Of a stretch of 64,000 nt of DNA, positions 35,249 through 44,636 are shown in pieces. The notes under the pieces are model-generated. The model made no database searches. It had not been told where the DNA came from and saw only the letters and a list, made by a program, of their open reading frames with translations. The stretch is from Cytophagales bacterium (lineage in GTDB: Bacteria; Bacteroidota; Bacteroidia; Cytophagales; Cyclobacteriaceae), in the NCBI GenBank assembly GCA_017303795.1, contig JAFLBR010000006.1, positions 248,001-312,000 of the forward strand, in the 5' to 3' direction. The translations under genes and the position numbers were made by a program. Numbering within the stretch: the stretch's first letter is position 1; every line of letters begins with the position of its first letter.

Positions 35249-38200
35249 TGCGCTGCAGCTTGCGCAGCACTTTGTTCTCGCTGTCTTCCGATTTCAGTTT
35301 TATGTATTCAATCAGGCGCGAGCCTTCAAAAGACGCTTTGCTGAAGTCGCCCTCCATTTTGCTGATCATACGACTGATGCGTCCTTTAAACTCGGTAAGC
35401 GCCCGCATCTTACTGGCAATGGCATCAATCAACATGCCGTGGCTTTTGGCTACTTCGGCAATTGAAATTTTGATTTTGTCTTCAGCATAAAACTCTTCGA
35501 GGTACGAAGCAAAACGTTCGAACTCCGCCTCGCCACCTGCAGTATTAATTCGAAAGTTAAAATGGTTATCGGTACGAAACCGCCCCGCAAACTCACTCAC
35601 GTTCTCTCTAAACTTACCAAACTGCGCATGAAACTCGTTATCATTAGCCTGAAGCTGCGAACACAAGGCGGTTATGCTAAGCTCAGTGCGACCCGCAGGT
35701 TCCTGATCGATAAGGTGCCGCAGACGGTCATAAAGTATCCGATCTCGAAAATGATTGTCAAAATGATGCAATCCATCCGCAAATTCTTTCAACTGGCTAT
35801 GCAATTGTTTCAGTTCATCATCATAAAGCTTACGTGTTTTAGCATAGACTTCCCGTGCTGCCTGAAAGGAAGTATCGGCCGACTTCAAACTATCTTCTAA
35901 CTTCTGTTTTTGCTGGGTAAACTCACCCACCCGATCAAATAACTCGCGCTTGTCTTTTCGGTAATCGTTAAGTAGCGTAGCCTGCTGATCAATGGCTGCA
36001 AGGGCTTGCTTCAGCGATTCAATCTCCTGCTTTAGTTTTTTAAGGCGCGTATCATCAATTCCTTTCTTCTTTAATACAGTGGTCCTCTCTTTTTGCAGTT
36101 TGCTTTTTCGCTCCTCCATATCGGCCAGCTTATCTTCGCGCTGCTCTTTAACTTTCGCTGTTTCCCGATCAAAAGCGCGTTTAAGTTTCACCAGTTTTTC
36201 CTGATAACTTTCTTCCAGTGCCCGTAAGTTGTTTTTCAATTTCTCTTCCTGCAGCTTTAATTTCTCCTGCACCGAGGCAATTTCTTTTTTCAGTTTCTCC
36301 TGTTGCTCGTAAAGGGCAACACTTTCCTGCTCGCGTTGCTGCTCACCTTTTCGTTTTAATTCATGCAGGTCGAGATTAAATTGCTGTGCTTTCTTTTCAT
36401 CCTGCTCCAGATCATATTGCACCTGTGCAATCTCCTTCTTCAGGCTGGCAATCTTCTTACTGATAGTCGCTTGCTTTGTTTGCTCTGCACGCACCTGCTC
36501 CTCGCGAAACTGCAGGAAGTTAGTGTGCAGTTCAGAAATTTTCTCACGCAGTTCACTTCGCACCTGTTCGTATTGCTCCAGCGACTTAGCCTGCACCGGC
36601 AGGTTGCTTAAGTCAAGCCGAATACCATACAATGCATCCACATTTTTTTTGATAACCTGCGGATTAAGTTCCGGGTTGAACAACAAATCCTCATGACATA
36701 CTTTGCCAATGGTTTCATACCAGGCAGGATAATGCTCCTGCAAATAACCAAACAAGGCATGCTGGTGCACCGAAAGCTTGTCATCTATCCTCTTAATCTC
36801 CGCTTCACAATTTGAAATTTCAAGTTGATTCTTTTCGGTGTACTGATCGGTTTCAATTTTGTTGCGCTCGGTGATGTGCTCACTTTCTTTTTTCAGCGCA
36901 TCAATAGCCGTGCTCTTTACTTTTAGCGAAGCTGTTAGTTCCGGTTTGCGTTTTTCGATGGCCAGTAACTTTTCTTTCAATTCGTTTACCTCACCGGCAA
37001 AGTAGTGGTGTTGCCGCAGTTGCTGTTCTTTGTGCTGCGCATCTTTTAAAGTAAACTCCAGCGTTTGCTTTTGCTCACGCAGTTGCTCGGTACTTGCAGC
37101 ATGTTCGCCTTGTTGTATGTCTTTATCTTTCAGAAACAGGTCGCGCAATTGGTTCTTTTCTTCCTGATGATTTTTATCCAACTGCAGCCCTTGCGATTGT
37201 AATACGTACTCAAACTCCCTGCGTTCATTCTCCAGCGCATCAAACAGTGTTTTAAATTGTTGTTCTACATCGCTGAAGCCGGCCGTGAGTGTAACGTATT
37301 CGTTTTCGCGCGCCTGCACATCCAACTGAAGCCGGGGTTTATCTTCCGCTTCGCGAAGCAGATCGGCTATACCCTGATCTTCATATTCTGTCTGTTTCTT
37401 TTCTGCTTCCCGCAGCTTCGATCGTAACGCACCAATCTCTTGATTGGTTTCCTTGTGGCTGTCACGATGCAGTTCTTCTTTCGCACGAAAATCCTGTTCA
37501 TGAACTTCCAGGTGCTGGCGCTTAGCTTCTACCTTTCCGCTGATCTCATCTTTTTGAACAATGGCATACTTTAGTGCTGCACCCAAATCAGCAGCCAGTT
37601 TGCGCTGCTGTATTTTTAGTCGCTGGATCGTTGAAAAATTATCGCGAATCAAATCGCTGCGCTGACTGCTGTCTTTTCGGAAAAACGTTTCGATATCCTG
37701 ATACCGTTCCGAAAACTGACGCAACTGCCGCTCAATGGTTTTCAGTTCGATAGTGGTATGCTTGGAGCCGATGGCGTTGGCAATACACTCTTTTACAAAC
37801 TCCGCCCGGATGACCGATTCGGAACTGAGGAAGATGGAAGTAATAGCCAGCGGAATGTTGTGGTAGTTGGCATTGCCTTTCATCAACGCATACTTCTTGT
37901 AACGCTTATCGGGGTCGGCACCATAAACAATGTTGCGATACCGTTCAAAGGTTTCGATCTGATCGCTGTAGTCGATCTTGTTCTCGTTAAGCCGCGCCAG
38001 CACAGCTTTGGGCAGCAAGGCTTCTTTCTCGTTGATGTAATGCTCCGGATCGAAGGCGCCATCCACAAACCGATAAAACAACTTGGTGTTGCGATACACC
38101 ATCACATGAAAAAATCCTTCTTCGGTAGCCAGTTCATACACGATGTACGAATTGGGATACTGAAAATAATAATCTTCAAAAGTTTTTTGCGAAGTAGAGA

Positions 38201-38384
38201 TACCCAGTTGGCGCGTGTTGGCACTATAGAAAAATAAAATGGCCCGCTGCAACGTAGTTTTACCCATGTTGTTGGTACCTACAAAGCAGGTGTTACCGGC
38301 TATCTCTACATTGGAATAGTCCGTATTGGCAATATTGATAAATACAATCCTGTTAAGAATTCTTTTGCTCTCCGTCATCGTCAA
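35169..38384 (-). CDS. mksB: SMC-like ATPase of the MksB/JetC type (N-terminal part, frameshifted)
   Basis: A 1071-residue frame with an N-terminal ABC-type ATPase lobe and Walker A GTNNMGKTT (36-44). Extended coiled coils (~260-560 and ~620-900) flank a hinge-like region, and the start of the C-terminal lobe follows. It ends in a short out-of-frame tail (RYKRQR); the natural continuation is in the next frame at 34697. By family knowledge it would load with the MksF kleisin-like and MksE subunits to reel in DNA. The start overlaps mksE by 32 bp; Met3 (38378) is an alternative start. The N-terminal lobe, coiled coils, partners and gene order identify it as MukB-like rather than a classical chromosomal SMC. 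Confidence 0.78.
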   Translation of the reverse strand: MTMTESKRILNRIVFINIANTDYSNVEIAGNTCFVGTNNMGKTTLQRAILFFYSANTRQLGISTSQKTFEDYYFQYPNSYIVYELATEEGFFHVMVYRNTKLFYRFVDGAFDPEHYINEKEALLPKAVLARLNENKIDYSDQIETFERYRNIVYGADPDKRYKKYALMKGNANYHNIPLAITSIFLSSESVIRAEFVKECIANAIGSKHTTIELKTIERQLRQFSERYQDIETFFRKDSSQRSDLIRDNFSTIQRLKIQQRKLAADLGAALKYAIVQKDEISGKVEAKRQHLEVHEQDFRAKEELHRDSHKETNQEIGALRSKLREAEKKQTEYEDQGIADLLREAEDKPRLQLDVQARENEYVTLTAGFSDVEQQFKTLFDALENERREFEYVLQSQGLQLDKNHQEEKNQLRDLFLKDKDIQQGEHAASTEQLREQKQTLEFTLKDAQHKEQQLRQHHYFAGEVNELKEKLLAIEKRKPELTASLKVKSTAIDALKKESEHITERNKIETDQYTEKNQLEISNCEAEIKRIDDKLSVHQHALFGYLQEHYPAWYETIGKVCHEDLLFNPELNPQVIKKNVDALYGIRLDLSNLPVQAKSLEQYEQVRSELREKISELHTNFLQFREEQVRAEQTKQATISKKIASLKKEIAQVQYDLEQDEKKAQQFNLDLHELKRKGEQQREQESVALYEQQEKLKKEIASVQEKLKLQEEKLKNNLRALEESYQEKLVKLKRAFDRETAKVKEQREDKLADMEERKSKLQKERTTVLKKKGIDDTRLKKLKQEIESLKQALAAIDQQATLLNDYRKDKRELFDRVGEFTQQKQKLEDSLKSADTSFQAAREVYAKTRKLYDDELKQLHSQLKEFADGLHHFDNHFRDRILYDRLRHLIDQEPAGRTELSITALCSQLQANDNEFHAQFGKFRENVSEFAGRFRTDNHFNFRINTAGGEAEFERFASYLEEFYAEDKIKISIAEVAKSHGMLIDAIASKMRALTEFKGRISRMISKMEGDFSKASFEGSRLIEYIKLKSEDSENKVLRKLQRIADFREQNPFLYGEANLFNTRYKRQR

Positions 38385-38904
38385 TCGTTATAAGGGTAAT
38401 CACCTGTTCCAGATAATGAATGGCATCCATTACTTTATATGTGTCTTCATCTTCCTGTTCAAAAAAACCAGATAGTGCCAGGTCACCAGCAATCTCGGCT
38501 ACTTTATCCACCATCTTCTCTCTTCGCGAAAGCGCCAGCAGTTTTTGTTTTAATCGTTCATTCGAAAAACATTCTTCTGCAATTTGCGTAACGCGGTAGC
38601 GTGTACCCGCAGTGGGCTTCTGGTCCATCGATGAAAAAAAATCCATCACATCAATGTAATAGGCAAACTGCTCAATCTTCTTTTCGATGGAAAGATTCGG
38701 CTCATCGGACTGGCTGAAGTAATAGTAGTTATGCCCGTGCTCCAGTGAATAACCGGTGTGCGCAAAAAGTTCGCGAAGCTGATTGAAGTTATCTTCAAAA
38801 CTGATGACATCATACAATTTTCCGCGGCTGCCGTTAGCACTGATAAACTGCCCGCGACTGAGGATACCGAAAATTTCAGGTGCTTGTTTAGGAATGGCGT
38901 TCAT
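38353..38904 (-). CDS. mksE: MksE/JetB-like condensin subunit
   Basis: A 183-residue acidic protein composed of winged-helix-like segments, the size expected of MksE/JetB (MukE-like), which binds the kleisin and the SMC neck. Assignment rests mainly on gene order (kleisin-MksE-SMC-Toprim), size and overall resemblance to Bacteroidota MksE. The start overlaps the mksF-like stop by 4 bp (ATGA) and the 3' end overlaps the SMC gene by 32 bp, showing a tightly coupled operon. Confidence 0.75.
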   Translation of the reverse strand: MNAIPKQAPEIFGILSRGQFISANGSRGKLYDVISFEDNFNQLRELFAHTGYSLEHGHNYYYFSQSDEPNLSIEKKIEQFAYYIDVMDFFSSMDQKPTAGTRYRVTQIAEECFSNERLKQKLLALSRREKMVDKVAEIAGDLALSGFFEQEDEDTYKVMDAIHYLEQVITLITIDDDGEQKNS

Positions 38905-40121
38905 GAAACTGGTTTGCGGGCCGGCTTGATGATGGCATAGCCCAGTTTAAGTTTTTGTTTTTTCTCGTTTACATAATCCATCTTTCCGAGCTTCCCGGAG
39001 ATAGACAGTTTATGGTCGTAATCAATAGTGATACCTACATATAGAGAGATGCGTTTTTCCAACGACAACGTACCTACCTTATCCGGAAATTTGTAGTTGA
39101 TCACAAACTGAAAAAGATCACTACGACTGTCCATGAATTTTTCTACCAGGCTATCAATGTTTAAGCTGGTAGATTCTTCCAGCATGTTCGCATCGAAACC
39201 ATCTTCCATACGTCCGGCAGGTTTTTGCTGATGGTTGCGCAACAGGTTTAACTTACCGGCCAGCTTACGGGTAATGGTATAGCCACGATCGGAATACAAC
39301 AGATCCAACGACACCCTTGCCTTCAACGGATTTCTCCGCTGAAACATCAACGCCCGTGTGCCGGTTACCACATCAATAAAATTGGTTTTGTATTTAAGCT
39401 CTTCGTAATCCTTTAATTCCTTCAGGCGTTGGATCTTCTTATAGATGGCTGCCTGATATTGAATGCGGTTGATGTAATCGATAATCTGCGATTGTATTTC
39501 GCTCAGGTAATCGCGGTTACGCACCAGCACATAACGCAAATCGCTTACAATGGAATTTAATTCTGCATCAATAACCGTATTAAAAAATCCCTGGGCCTCG
39601 GATATAATCTGTTCCGATTCTTTAATCAGATTGATGATGTCGTCACGCTTGGCTTTATACTTATCGAGTTCCTGAAGTTTGATCAGGTAGTTGTCCTGAT
39701 TTTTATACGTGTCGTCTATGTTCTTGTGAAGCTTCATCACCTCACGGGAAGTAGTGGAGCTTATCTTCTTCAACGACCGCTTGATGTTGCGCAAAAAACG
39801 GGTGTTGCTGTCAATGCGGTAGTATTTCAGGTTTTCGTTTAACGATTGAATGTTATCGTTAATAAAGCTGGTGGTAACTTCCCCGATCTCCAGAAACTCT
39901 TCAATGAACGTAACGATGCGATCGTCCAGCCCGATGGTTTGATTATTCTCATGAATGATTTCATAGCTCACCAGTTTCTCGAGCTTCTCGTCCGACATGT
40001 CATCGCGAGCCAGAATTTCGGCTTTGTTCACCGAGTCTTTACTGCCAAAAAGCAGCTCGATGACATCCCGGCTTTGGTACAGCAGGTTTACGAGATCGCG
40101 GATAGAAAGCGGGTGCTTCAA
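38901..40121 (-). CDS. MksF/JetA-like kleisin subunit
   Basis: A 406-residue protein, first gene of the SMC operon. The N-terminal part looks like winged-helix segments (~1-85). The middle is helical and coiled-coil (~110-250; SLKKISSTTSREVMKLHKNI, DKYKAKRDDIINLIKESEQI), and a mixed C-terminal domain follows. This matches MukF/MksF/JetA-type kleisins in layout; I recognise no catalytic motif. Upstream 40122-40287 is free of genes and should hold the operon promoter, though I could not identify one. Confidence 0.68.
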   Translation of the reverse strand: MKHPLSIRDLVNLLYQSRDVIELLFGSKDSVNKAEILARDDMSDEKLEKLVSYEIIHENNQTIGLDDRIVTFIEEFLEIGEVTTSFINDNIQSLNENLKYYRIDSNTRFLRNIKRSLKKISSTTSREVMKLHKNIDDTYKNQDNYLIKLQELDKYKAKRDDIINLIKESEQIISEAQGFFNTVIDAELNSIVSDLRYVLVRNRDYLSEIQSQIIDYINRIQYQAAIYKKIQRLKELKDYEELKYKTNFIDVVTGTRALMFQRRNPLKARVSLDLLYSDRGYTITRKLAGKLNLLRNHQQKPAGRMEDGFDANMLEESTSLNIDSLVEKFMDSRSDLFQFVINYKFPDKVGTLSLEKRISLYVGITIDYDHKLSISGKLGKMDYVNEKKQKLKLGYAIIKPARKPVS

Positions 40122-40287
40122 AATGCAGAAAGTAGAACCTTAAAATTACCAAGAAAAATGGTTCTGTAGCAGAAAGCCTATCGGCATCACCAATCTGTTT
40201 ATTTCAGATAATCAAGCAGATAGAATTTAATGCTGTACCAGTAATTGCCATCAGCCTAAAACTCAGGCATTCAAACAAGTTTAAAGC

Positions 40288-40587
40288 TTATAGAGGCACG
40301 CCAGCCGTACAGGAAAGACATTGATTAGCGAACGCATCGTACTCGTCATAAGCAGCGCCAATTTTGCCAAACAGGGTAATAATTCTGTCTATGCGAACCC
40401 TGACACCAGAGTCTAACAAGATGAATATGCCTTGCCCCGATATTTCATCGAGCTTGATAACTCTGCCCGTTACTTCATCAACTTGGTAACCTGACCAGAA
40501 GAATACTTTACCAAAAGTTTGCAGCGCCATTTGTTCTGCAATTGTCTCTCTGAATTCGTAAGCAACTGGTGTAAAGGAGTTGTCCAT
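40288..40587 (-). CDS. Small conserved-looking hypothetical protein
   Basis: A 99-residue frame with balanced composition and no overlap with any other gene. Residues ~25-70 look like a small beta-barrel (VFFWSGYQVDEVTGRVIKLD, GIFILLDSGVRVRIDRI), and a CxxC (CLSC) sits near the C-terminus. No signal peptide or membrane segment. It lies between the mksF-like gene and an outer membrane protein gene with gaps on both sides. I do not recognise a family. It may be a gene or chance; the regular alternation of hydrophobic and polar residues favours a gene. Confidence 0.5.
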   Translation of the reverse strand: MDNSFTPVAYEFRETIAEQMALQTFGKVFFWSGYQVDEVTGRVIKLDEISGQGIFILLDSGVRVRIDRIITLFGKIGAAYDEYDAFANQCLSCTAGVPL

Positions 40588-40668
40588 GCGGTATTAAATT
40601 AGCAGTACTTTTTTAAAACCAACTTTGTCGTAAATAGATTCATTTCCGATTCTTAAAATCTTGGCAAC

Positions 40669-41799
40669 TCAAAATGCTTCACCTACAGAAAAGTAGAAGT
40701 AGCCACCTTCTTTGCCAACCGCATAATCAAAACGGATATTTAATCGTTCGGCTGGATTAACCAACAAACGCAAACCAGAGCCTACTGAATATTTAAGTGT
40801 TGATAACCGGATATCGTTAGGTGATCTAAACACATCGCCCACACCAGCAAAGCCTACAACGCCTAAACGCCAGAACAAATGTGCGCGGTATTCAACTTGT
40901 GTACCGATAAAGTGATTATCGCGATAACGGTAGCGGGGATAACCTCGTAGCATATCATCGCCACCAGCAACAGAAAGATCGAGAAAAGGAACATCGCCAT
41001 AGCTAAGGCGCAGTTTGGTTTGCAGGTTAAGCGATTGCTTTTTCTTAACGAGCCAATGTTGTTGATAAATGGCATTAATACCAACAAAGGAAAAAGTACT
41101 ACCAAAAGCTGGTGTATAAACATACGTAGATAACTCGGCAAGCTTACCCGTCTGTGCATTAATTGCATTGTCCCGGCTATCATAAACAGCAACGGCACCC
41201 AATGCAGACCCAATGCCGCCTTTATAACCGGTAATGGTACCTTGCTCCAGTACACCACCTGACGTGTAACCAAAATTAAATTCGTATTCAAAATGATAAT
41301 CGAATCCTACAAATAAAGAAGGCCTGATCTTTTTTAGCATCAGGTTTTTAATACTGACTAAACTATATTCATACCGCTCTTCCTGTGCTGATATTGTATT
41401 ATTGCCAATGCCAAAAAAGCGATCAGGGAAATTGCGGTAACGTACTTCTCCCTTTAACAGATAATTTTCATTACGTGTAAAAACATTCCAGACGCCCCAC
41501 ATATCTAATTGCCGGTTTTGGGTGTAGTCGGCCAAAAACTGGATATATGAAATCCGGGTAAGAACTTCGTCTTCAGTTTTAGGCGGCACCTTAAAGTAAT
41601 ATACACCTGCGCCACCATAAGCCCAACGCGTATCGGGTGTATAGTATAACAAGGGCAAAACAAAGAAACCTTTCTTTTCAATGCTCAGTGTGTCATCCAG
41701 CGGAGCAAAGCCTAAAAACTTTTTTTGCTTTTGTGCAAATGCTGTTTGTGCAAACAACAGTATGGCCATTAAATACAACACACGCAGCTTCAGGATCAT
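40669..41799 (-). CDS. BamA/TamA (Omp85)-family outer membrane barrel protein
   Basis: A 376-residue protein with signal peptide (MILKLRVLYLMAILLFAQTAFA) and a 16-strand-type barrel. The LRGYPRYRYRD segment (~295) is the Omp85 lid-lock motif (VRGF/Y type), and the barrel ends with a C-terminal Phe (VGEAF). There are no POTRA domains: only ~30 residues separate the signal from the barrel, so it is a stand-alone surface-antigen-type barrel rather than BamA itself. It is followed 25 bp upstream in coordinates by nucleoside hydrolase on the same strand, with which it may be co-transcribed. Confidence 0.85.
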   Translation of the reverse strand: MILKLRVLYLMAILLFAQTAFAQKQKKFLGFAPLDDTLSIEKKGFFVLPLLYYTPDTRWAYGGAGVYYFKVPPKTEDEVLTRISYIQFLADYTQNRQLDMWGVWNVFTRNENYLLKGEVRYRNFPDRFFGIGNNTISAQEERYEYSLVSIKNLMLKKIRPSLFVGFDYHFEYEFNFGYTSGGVLEQGTITGYKGGIGSALGAVAVYDSRDNAINAQTGKLAELSTYVYTPAFGSTFSFVGINAIYQQHWLVKKKQSLNLQTKLRLSYGDVPFLDLSVAGGDDMLRGYPRYRYRDNHFIGTQVEYRAHLFWRLGVVGFAGVGDVFRSPNDIRLSTLKYSVGSGLRLLVNPAERLNIRFDYAVGKEGGYFYFSVGEAF

Positions 41800-41824
41800 G
41801 CTCTAGAAAACTCTAAAATAATCT

Positions 41825-42802
41825 TTAATATTTCTTAAGCGACTCAATAAAATCCTGCACAATCGCATCGCGGTTAAAGTTCTCCCAGATTTTGATTTGC
41901 CGAACGTTATCAGGTCGCTCGATCCACTCACCATTTACAAACAATGGTGCAGGATGTGCAGTAACCTGCGCCCATTCCTGATTCTTCACGATAGCAACAG
42001 CAGCCATATCAAACAACGATCGTGCAGGCGGATCGCCATGATAATCGATGTGTTCAAAGAGATTCACAGCGTAATCACCAAAACAATAAAACTCACCACC
42101 GTGCCGACCGATAACAGATTTTGAAATACTAGGACCTAATCCAGGCATCACCTCGCCTACTTCACGTTTGGTAATGGTTACTACCGATGTACCGGTAGTC
42201 TTACCATAACGAACTGTAACCATTTCGAAATCTATTTTCTTATTGAGCAGGTAATTCATGGCTGTAGTGTCGTTATTCTGGTTGTGCTCACCAGGTTCTG
42301 GATAATTAGAGCCTAACCACACCAACCGGATGCGATCTGCTATCGTAGAATCTTTTGCCACTGCAAATGCCACATTGGTTAACTTCCCTACTGCCAGCAC
42401 CACTAATTTATCGGTAGCGCGTTTATGTGTTTCTTCAATAATTCGGGCCACCGCTTCGTGGCCATCATAAACAGCCGAATCTATCGTAGAAACAATTTGC
42501 TGAAACGATTGATCGGCTCCTTTTAATACTGGCAATGTATCGGCATTACAAAGTTGAAGTACCCGAATAGCTTCGGCATATTGCATTTCAATGTTACCAC
42601 CACTTGATGTGGTGTTAATAGTAATGGCTTCAATTTTAAATACATCCTGATTAAACAAGAGGTAAGCTAATGCGTGCTGATCATCCAATTCGTTATTGGT
42701 GTCGGTATCAAACACTACTCTGATTTTCGGAGTCAATTTCTTTTTTGATGCATCACAACCTGCTAAAAGAATGACCAGAAGAAGAATAAGATATGATTTC
42801 AT
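41825..42802 (-). CDS. Nucleoside hydrolase, lipoprotein
   Basis: A 325-residue inosine-uridine-preferring-type hydrolase that would cleave the N-glycosidic bond of nucleosides. The signal peptide ends in lipobox LLAGC (Cys16), so it is lipid-anchored and periplasmic or surface-exposed. The calcium-binding cluster FDTDTNNELDDQHALA (Asp32, Asp34, Asp40, Asp41) is intact. It lies 29 bp from the bestrophin stop and 25 bp before the Omp85-type gene, all on the minus strand, suggesting one transcript. Substrate preference cannot be deduced. Confidence 0.88.
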   Translation of the reverse strand: MKSYLILLLVILLAGCDASKKKLTPKIRVVFDTDTNNELDDQHALAYLLFNQDVFKIEAITINTTSSGGNIEMQYAEAIRVLQLCNADTLPVLKGADQSFQQIVSTIDSAVYDGHEAVARIIEETHKRATDKLVVLAVGKLTNVAFAVAKDSTIADRIRLVWLGSNYPEPGEHNQNNDTTAMNYLLNKKIDFEMVTVRYGKTTGTSVVTITKREVGEVMPGLGPSISKSVIGRHGGEFYCFGDYAVNLFEHIDYHGDPPARSLFDMAAVAIVKNQEWAQVTAHPAPLFVNGEWIERPDNVRQIKIWENFNRDAIVQDFIESLKKY

Positions 42803-42831
42803 TGGATAATGATTGTTTCAAATTTAATCTG

Positions 42832-43839
42832 CTACAACACAATATTATTTTGAGGCATAATCGGATCGGGCAACGAAACTTCATCCAGCATATCGCGCAT
42901 ATCAATCTCAATGGTGCGACTAATCTGTGTGATGGGCACATCGTTCGCACTACCTTCAAATGGATTTACTGAACTTTCGCCCACCGTATCCAATGTAAGC
43001 AACGCCCAGGTAACTATTGCCGAAAAAGGAATGTTAAACCAGATGGAATAACCTTCCACTAAAGTACCCGTACCGAGTTTTTCAAATTCGTGTAGTAACC
43101 CAAATGGAAAGAAAATCACAAAAATCAACAACAAGTAAGTGGCTATGGACGCGAAATTTCGGGGATACGGAAAATTTTTAATTCGCTCTGCTTTACCTTG
43201 TTCATCTGTAAGGCGCATGAGTGCTTGCTGCAATTGAGTCCACTGAAAGTCGTTTATTGTACCTGCTTTTCTAAGTGTTGCTAATACTTCCGATTGCTTT
43301 GCTGTAAGTTGTGTAGCCCGGTTTTTCTTGGAAAGAATATAGGCAAGTTCTTCTGGTGTTAAGTAATTTTTTAACTCATCTTCCACTTTACCCACTCTTT
43401 CCGGAATGCGGTAATGCGATTCCTGAAATTCTTTATTGCGCCACTCCTGCATGTTTTCCCAGGCCCGTGGTTCCCGCAGTTGAAATCGTAAAGCAGTAAG
43501 CCAGGCAAAATGGCGGTAGAAAATTTGTTTTGTTGTTTCTGCATTTGATTCACCTAATGCATCGCGTAGGGTGTAAGCAAAACTGCGGCTGTTGTTAATG
43601 ATTGCACCATAAATCTGGCGTGCCTCCCAAATGCGGTTGTAGCTTGCATTGTTCTTAAATCCTACAATAAAAGCTACTACAGTACCCATTATAGCAATGG
43701 GTTGCCATGGCAATGCAATAAACGTAAGCCCGAAGGCATACAATACTGTGGGAATTGTGGCCAACAAAAGCATCCAATAAGTATCTCTGCGGGTCCATCT
43801 AAAAAAATCTAAGGGTGAGTAACGTCTTCCGGTGTGCAT
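42832..43839 (-). CDS. Bestrophin-family ion channel-like protein
   Basis: A 335-residue membrane protein of the bestrophin/UPF0187 family (anion or cation channels in bacteria). Features are the N-terminal FFRWTRRDTYWML segment, TM helices at ~20-40, 45-62, 225-250 and 265-290, and the pore-neck region FKNNASYNRIWEARQIYGAI. The C-terminus has the family-typical EGSANDVPITQISRTIEID. It heads a possible minus-strand operon with nucleoside hydrolase and the Omp85-type protein. Confidence 0.88.
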   Translation of the reverse strand: MHTGRRYSPLDFFRWTRRDTYWMLLLATIPTVLYAFGLTFIALPWQPIAIMGTVVAFIVGFKNNASYNRIWEARQIYGAIINNSRSFAYTLRDALGESNAETTKQIFYRHFAWLTALRFQLREPRAWENMQEWRNKEFQESHYRIPERVGKVEDELKNYLTPEELAYILSKKNRATQLTAKQSEVLATLRKAGTINDFQWTQLQQALMRLTDEQGKAERIKNFPYPRNFASIATYLLLIFVIFFPFGLLHEFEKLGTGTLVEGYSIWFNIPFSAIVTWALLTLDTVGESSVNPFEGSANDVPITQISRTIEIDMRDMLDEVSLPDPIMPQNNIVL

Positions 43840-43927
43840 GGTTTAGAAAAAAATATACCTGATGCAAGCTAATCAAATAGTTTGATCAACCACCTGCTGG
43901 AATCATTCGTATCCATAAAGAAGCAAC

Positions 43928-44632
43928 CTACCTTTTAGATCTCAAAACTTTATCGACCGTAAGGTTAGTAAGAGTCAAGTGCCATTTTTTATCCAAAGGA
44001 AAATGATTTTTTTCAAAAATCTGAGGATCAGTTAAAAAGTACTGATCGTTAAATCGACTAACAAATTGTTTACTCTCACTATCAATCTTTCCGCTCGCCC
44101 AGGTGGCATCGCACAAATACCATTTGCCGTTTAGCTTAACGGCATTCCAGTTATGGTTGGGCAAATTTTTGTTCAGCTTTGCACCCGGTGTGCGACCGTA
44201 GCCATCTACAATTACACATTCAAGTCCGGAAGCCAAAGCCAGCTCGCGAATAAGGTAGGCGTAGCCGGTACAAATTGTTTTATGATTATTCAAGAGTTCA
44301 TAATACAAGGTCTTGCTAAATTCTTTATACCACGCTTTTAATTCTGCTTCTGTTTTACACTGCTCACGGTGTTGTTTATTTTTCAGATACAATTCGTAGT
44401 CGTTTCTGATGTTTAAACAAACCCATGTAAATACTGCGCGGAATTTCTCTGCTTCATTTGTAAATGGTCGCGTTAACTTACCAGCAAGGTCAGGTAAATT
44501 AGTTAAAGGGTAATTAGGATATAATCGTGCGACACTATCTGCCCTACCAAAATTTACCTCTTTAAAATCACTTACCTGAGCCCTTGCCGATAATACTGCC
44601 AGCCATACCACTATGCATGCAAGCAATCGCAT
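43928..44632 (-). CDS. Transglutaminase-like exported protein
   Basis: A 234-residue protein with signal peptide (1-19) and a transglutaminase-like cysteine protease core. The triad is visible: Cys121 (KTICTGYAYL), His160 (PNHNWNAVKL) and Asp175 (LCDATWAS). Proteins of this type often act as periplasmic peptidases. It begins 4 bp after the stop of the carboxypeptidase-regulatory-like gene, so the two are likely co-transcribed. Confidence 0.85.
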   Translation of the reverse strand: MRLLACIVVWLAVLSARAQVSDFKEVNFGRADSVARLYPNYPLTNLPDLAGKLTRPFTNEAEKFRAVFTWVCLNIRNDYELYLKNKQHREQCKTEAELKAWYKEFSKTLYYELLNNHKTICTGYAYLIRELALASGLECVIVDGYGRTPGAKLNKNLPNHNWNAVKLNGKWYLCDATWASGKIDSESKQFVSRFNDQYFLTDPQIFEKNHFPLDKKWHLTLTNLTVDKVLRSKR

Positions 44633-44636
44633 TTGC

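Noticed and set aside
34652-38237. Several plus-strand frames of 80-160 residues opposite the SMC operon
   Set aside because: They are antisense shadows of genes with clear motifs, low in conserved patterns and without start signals.
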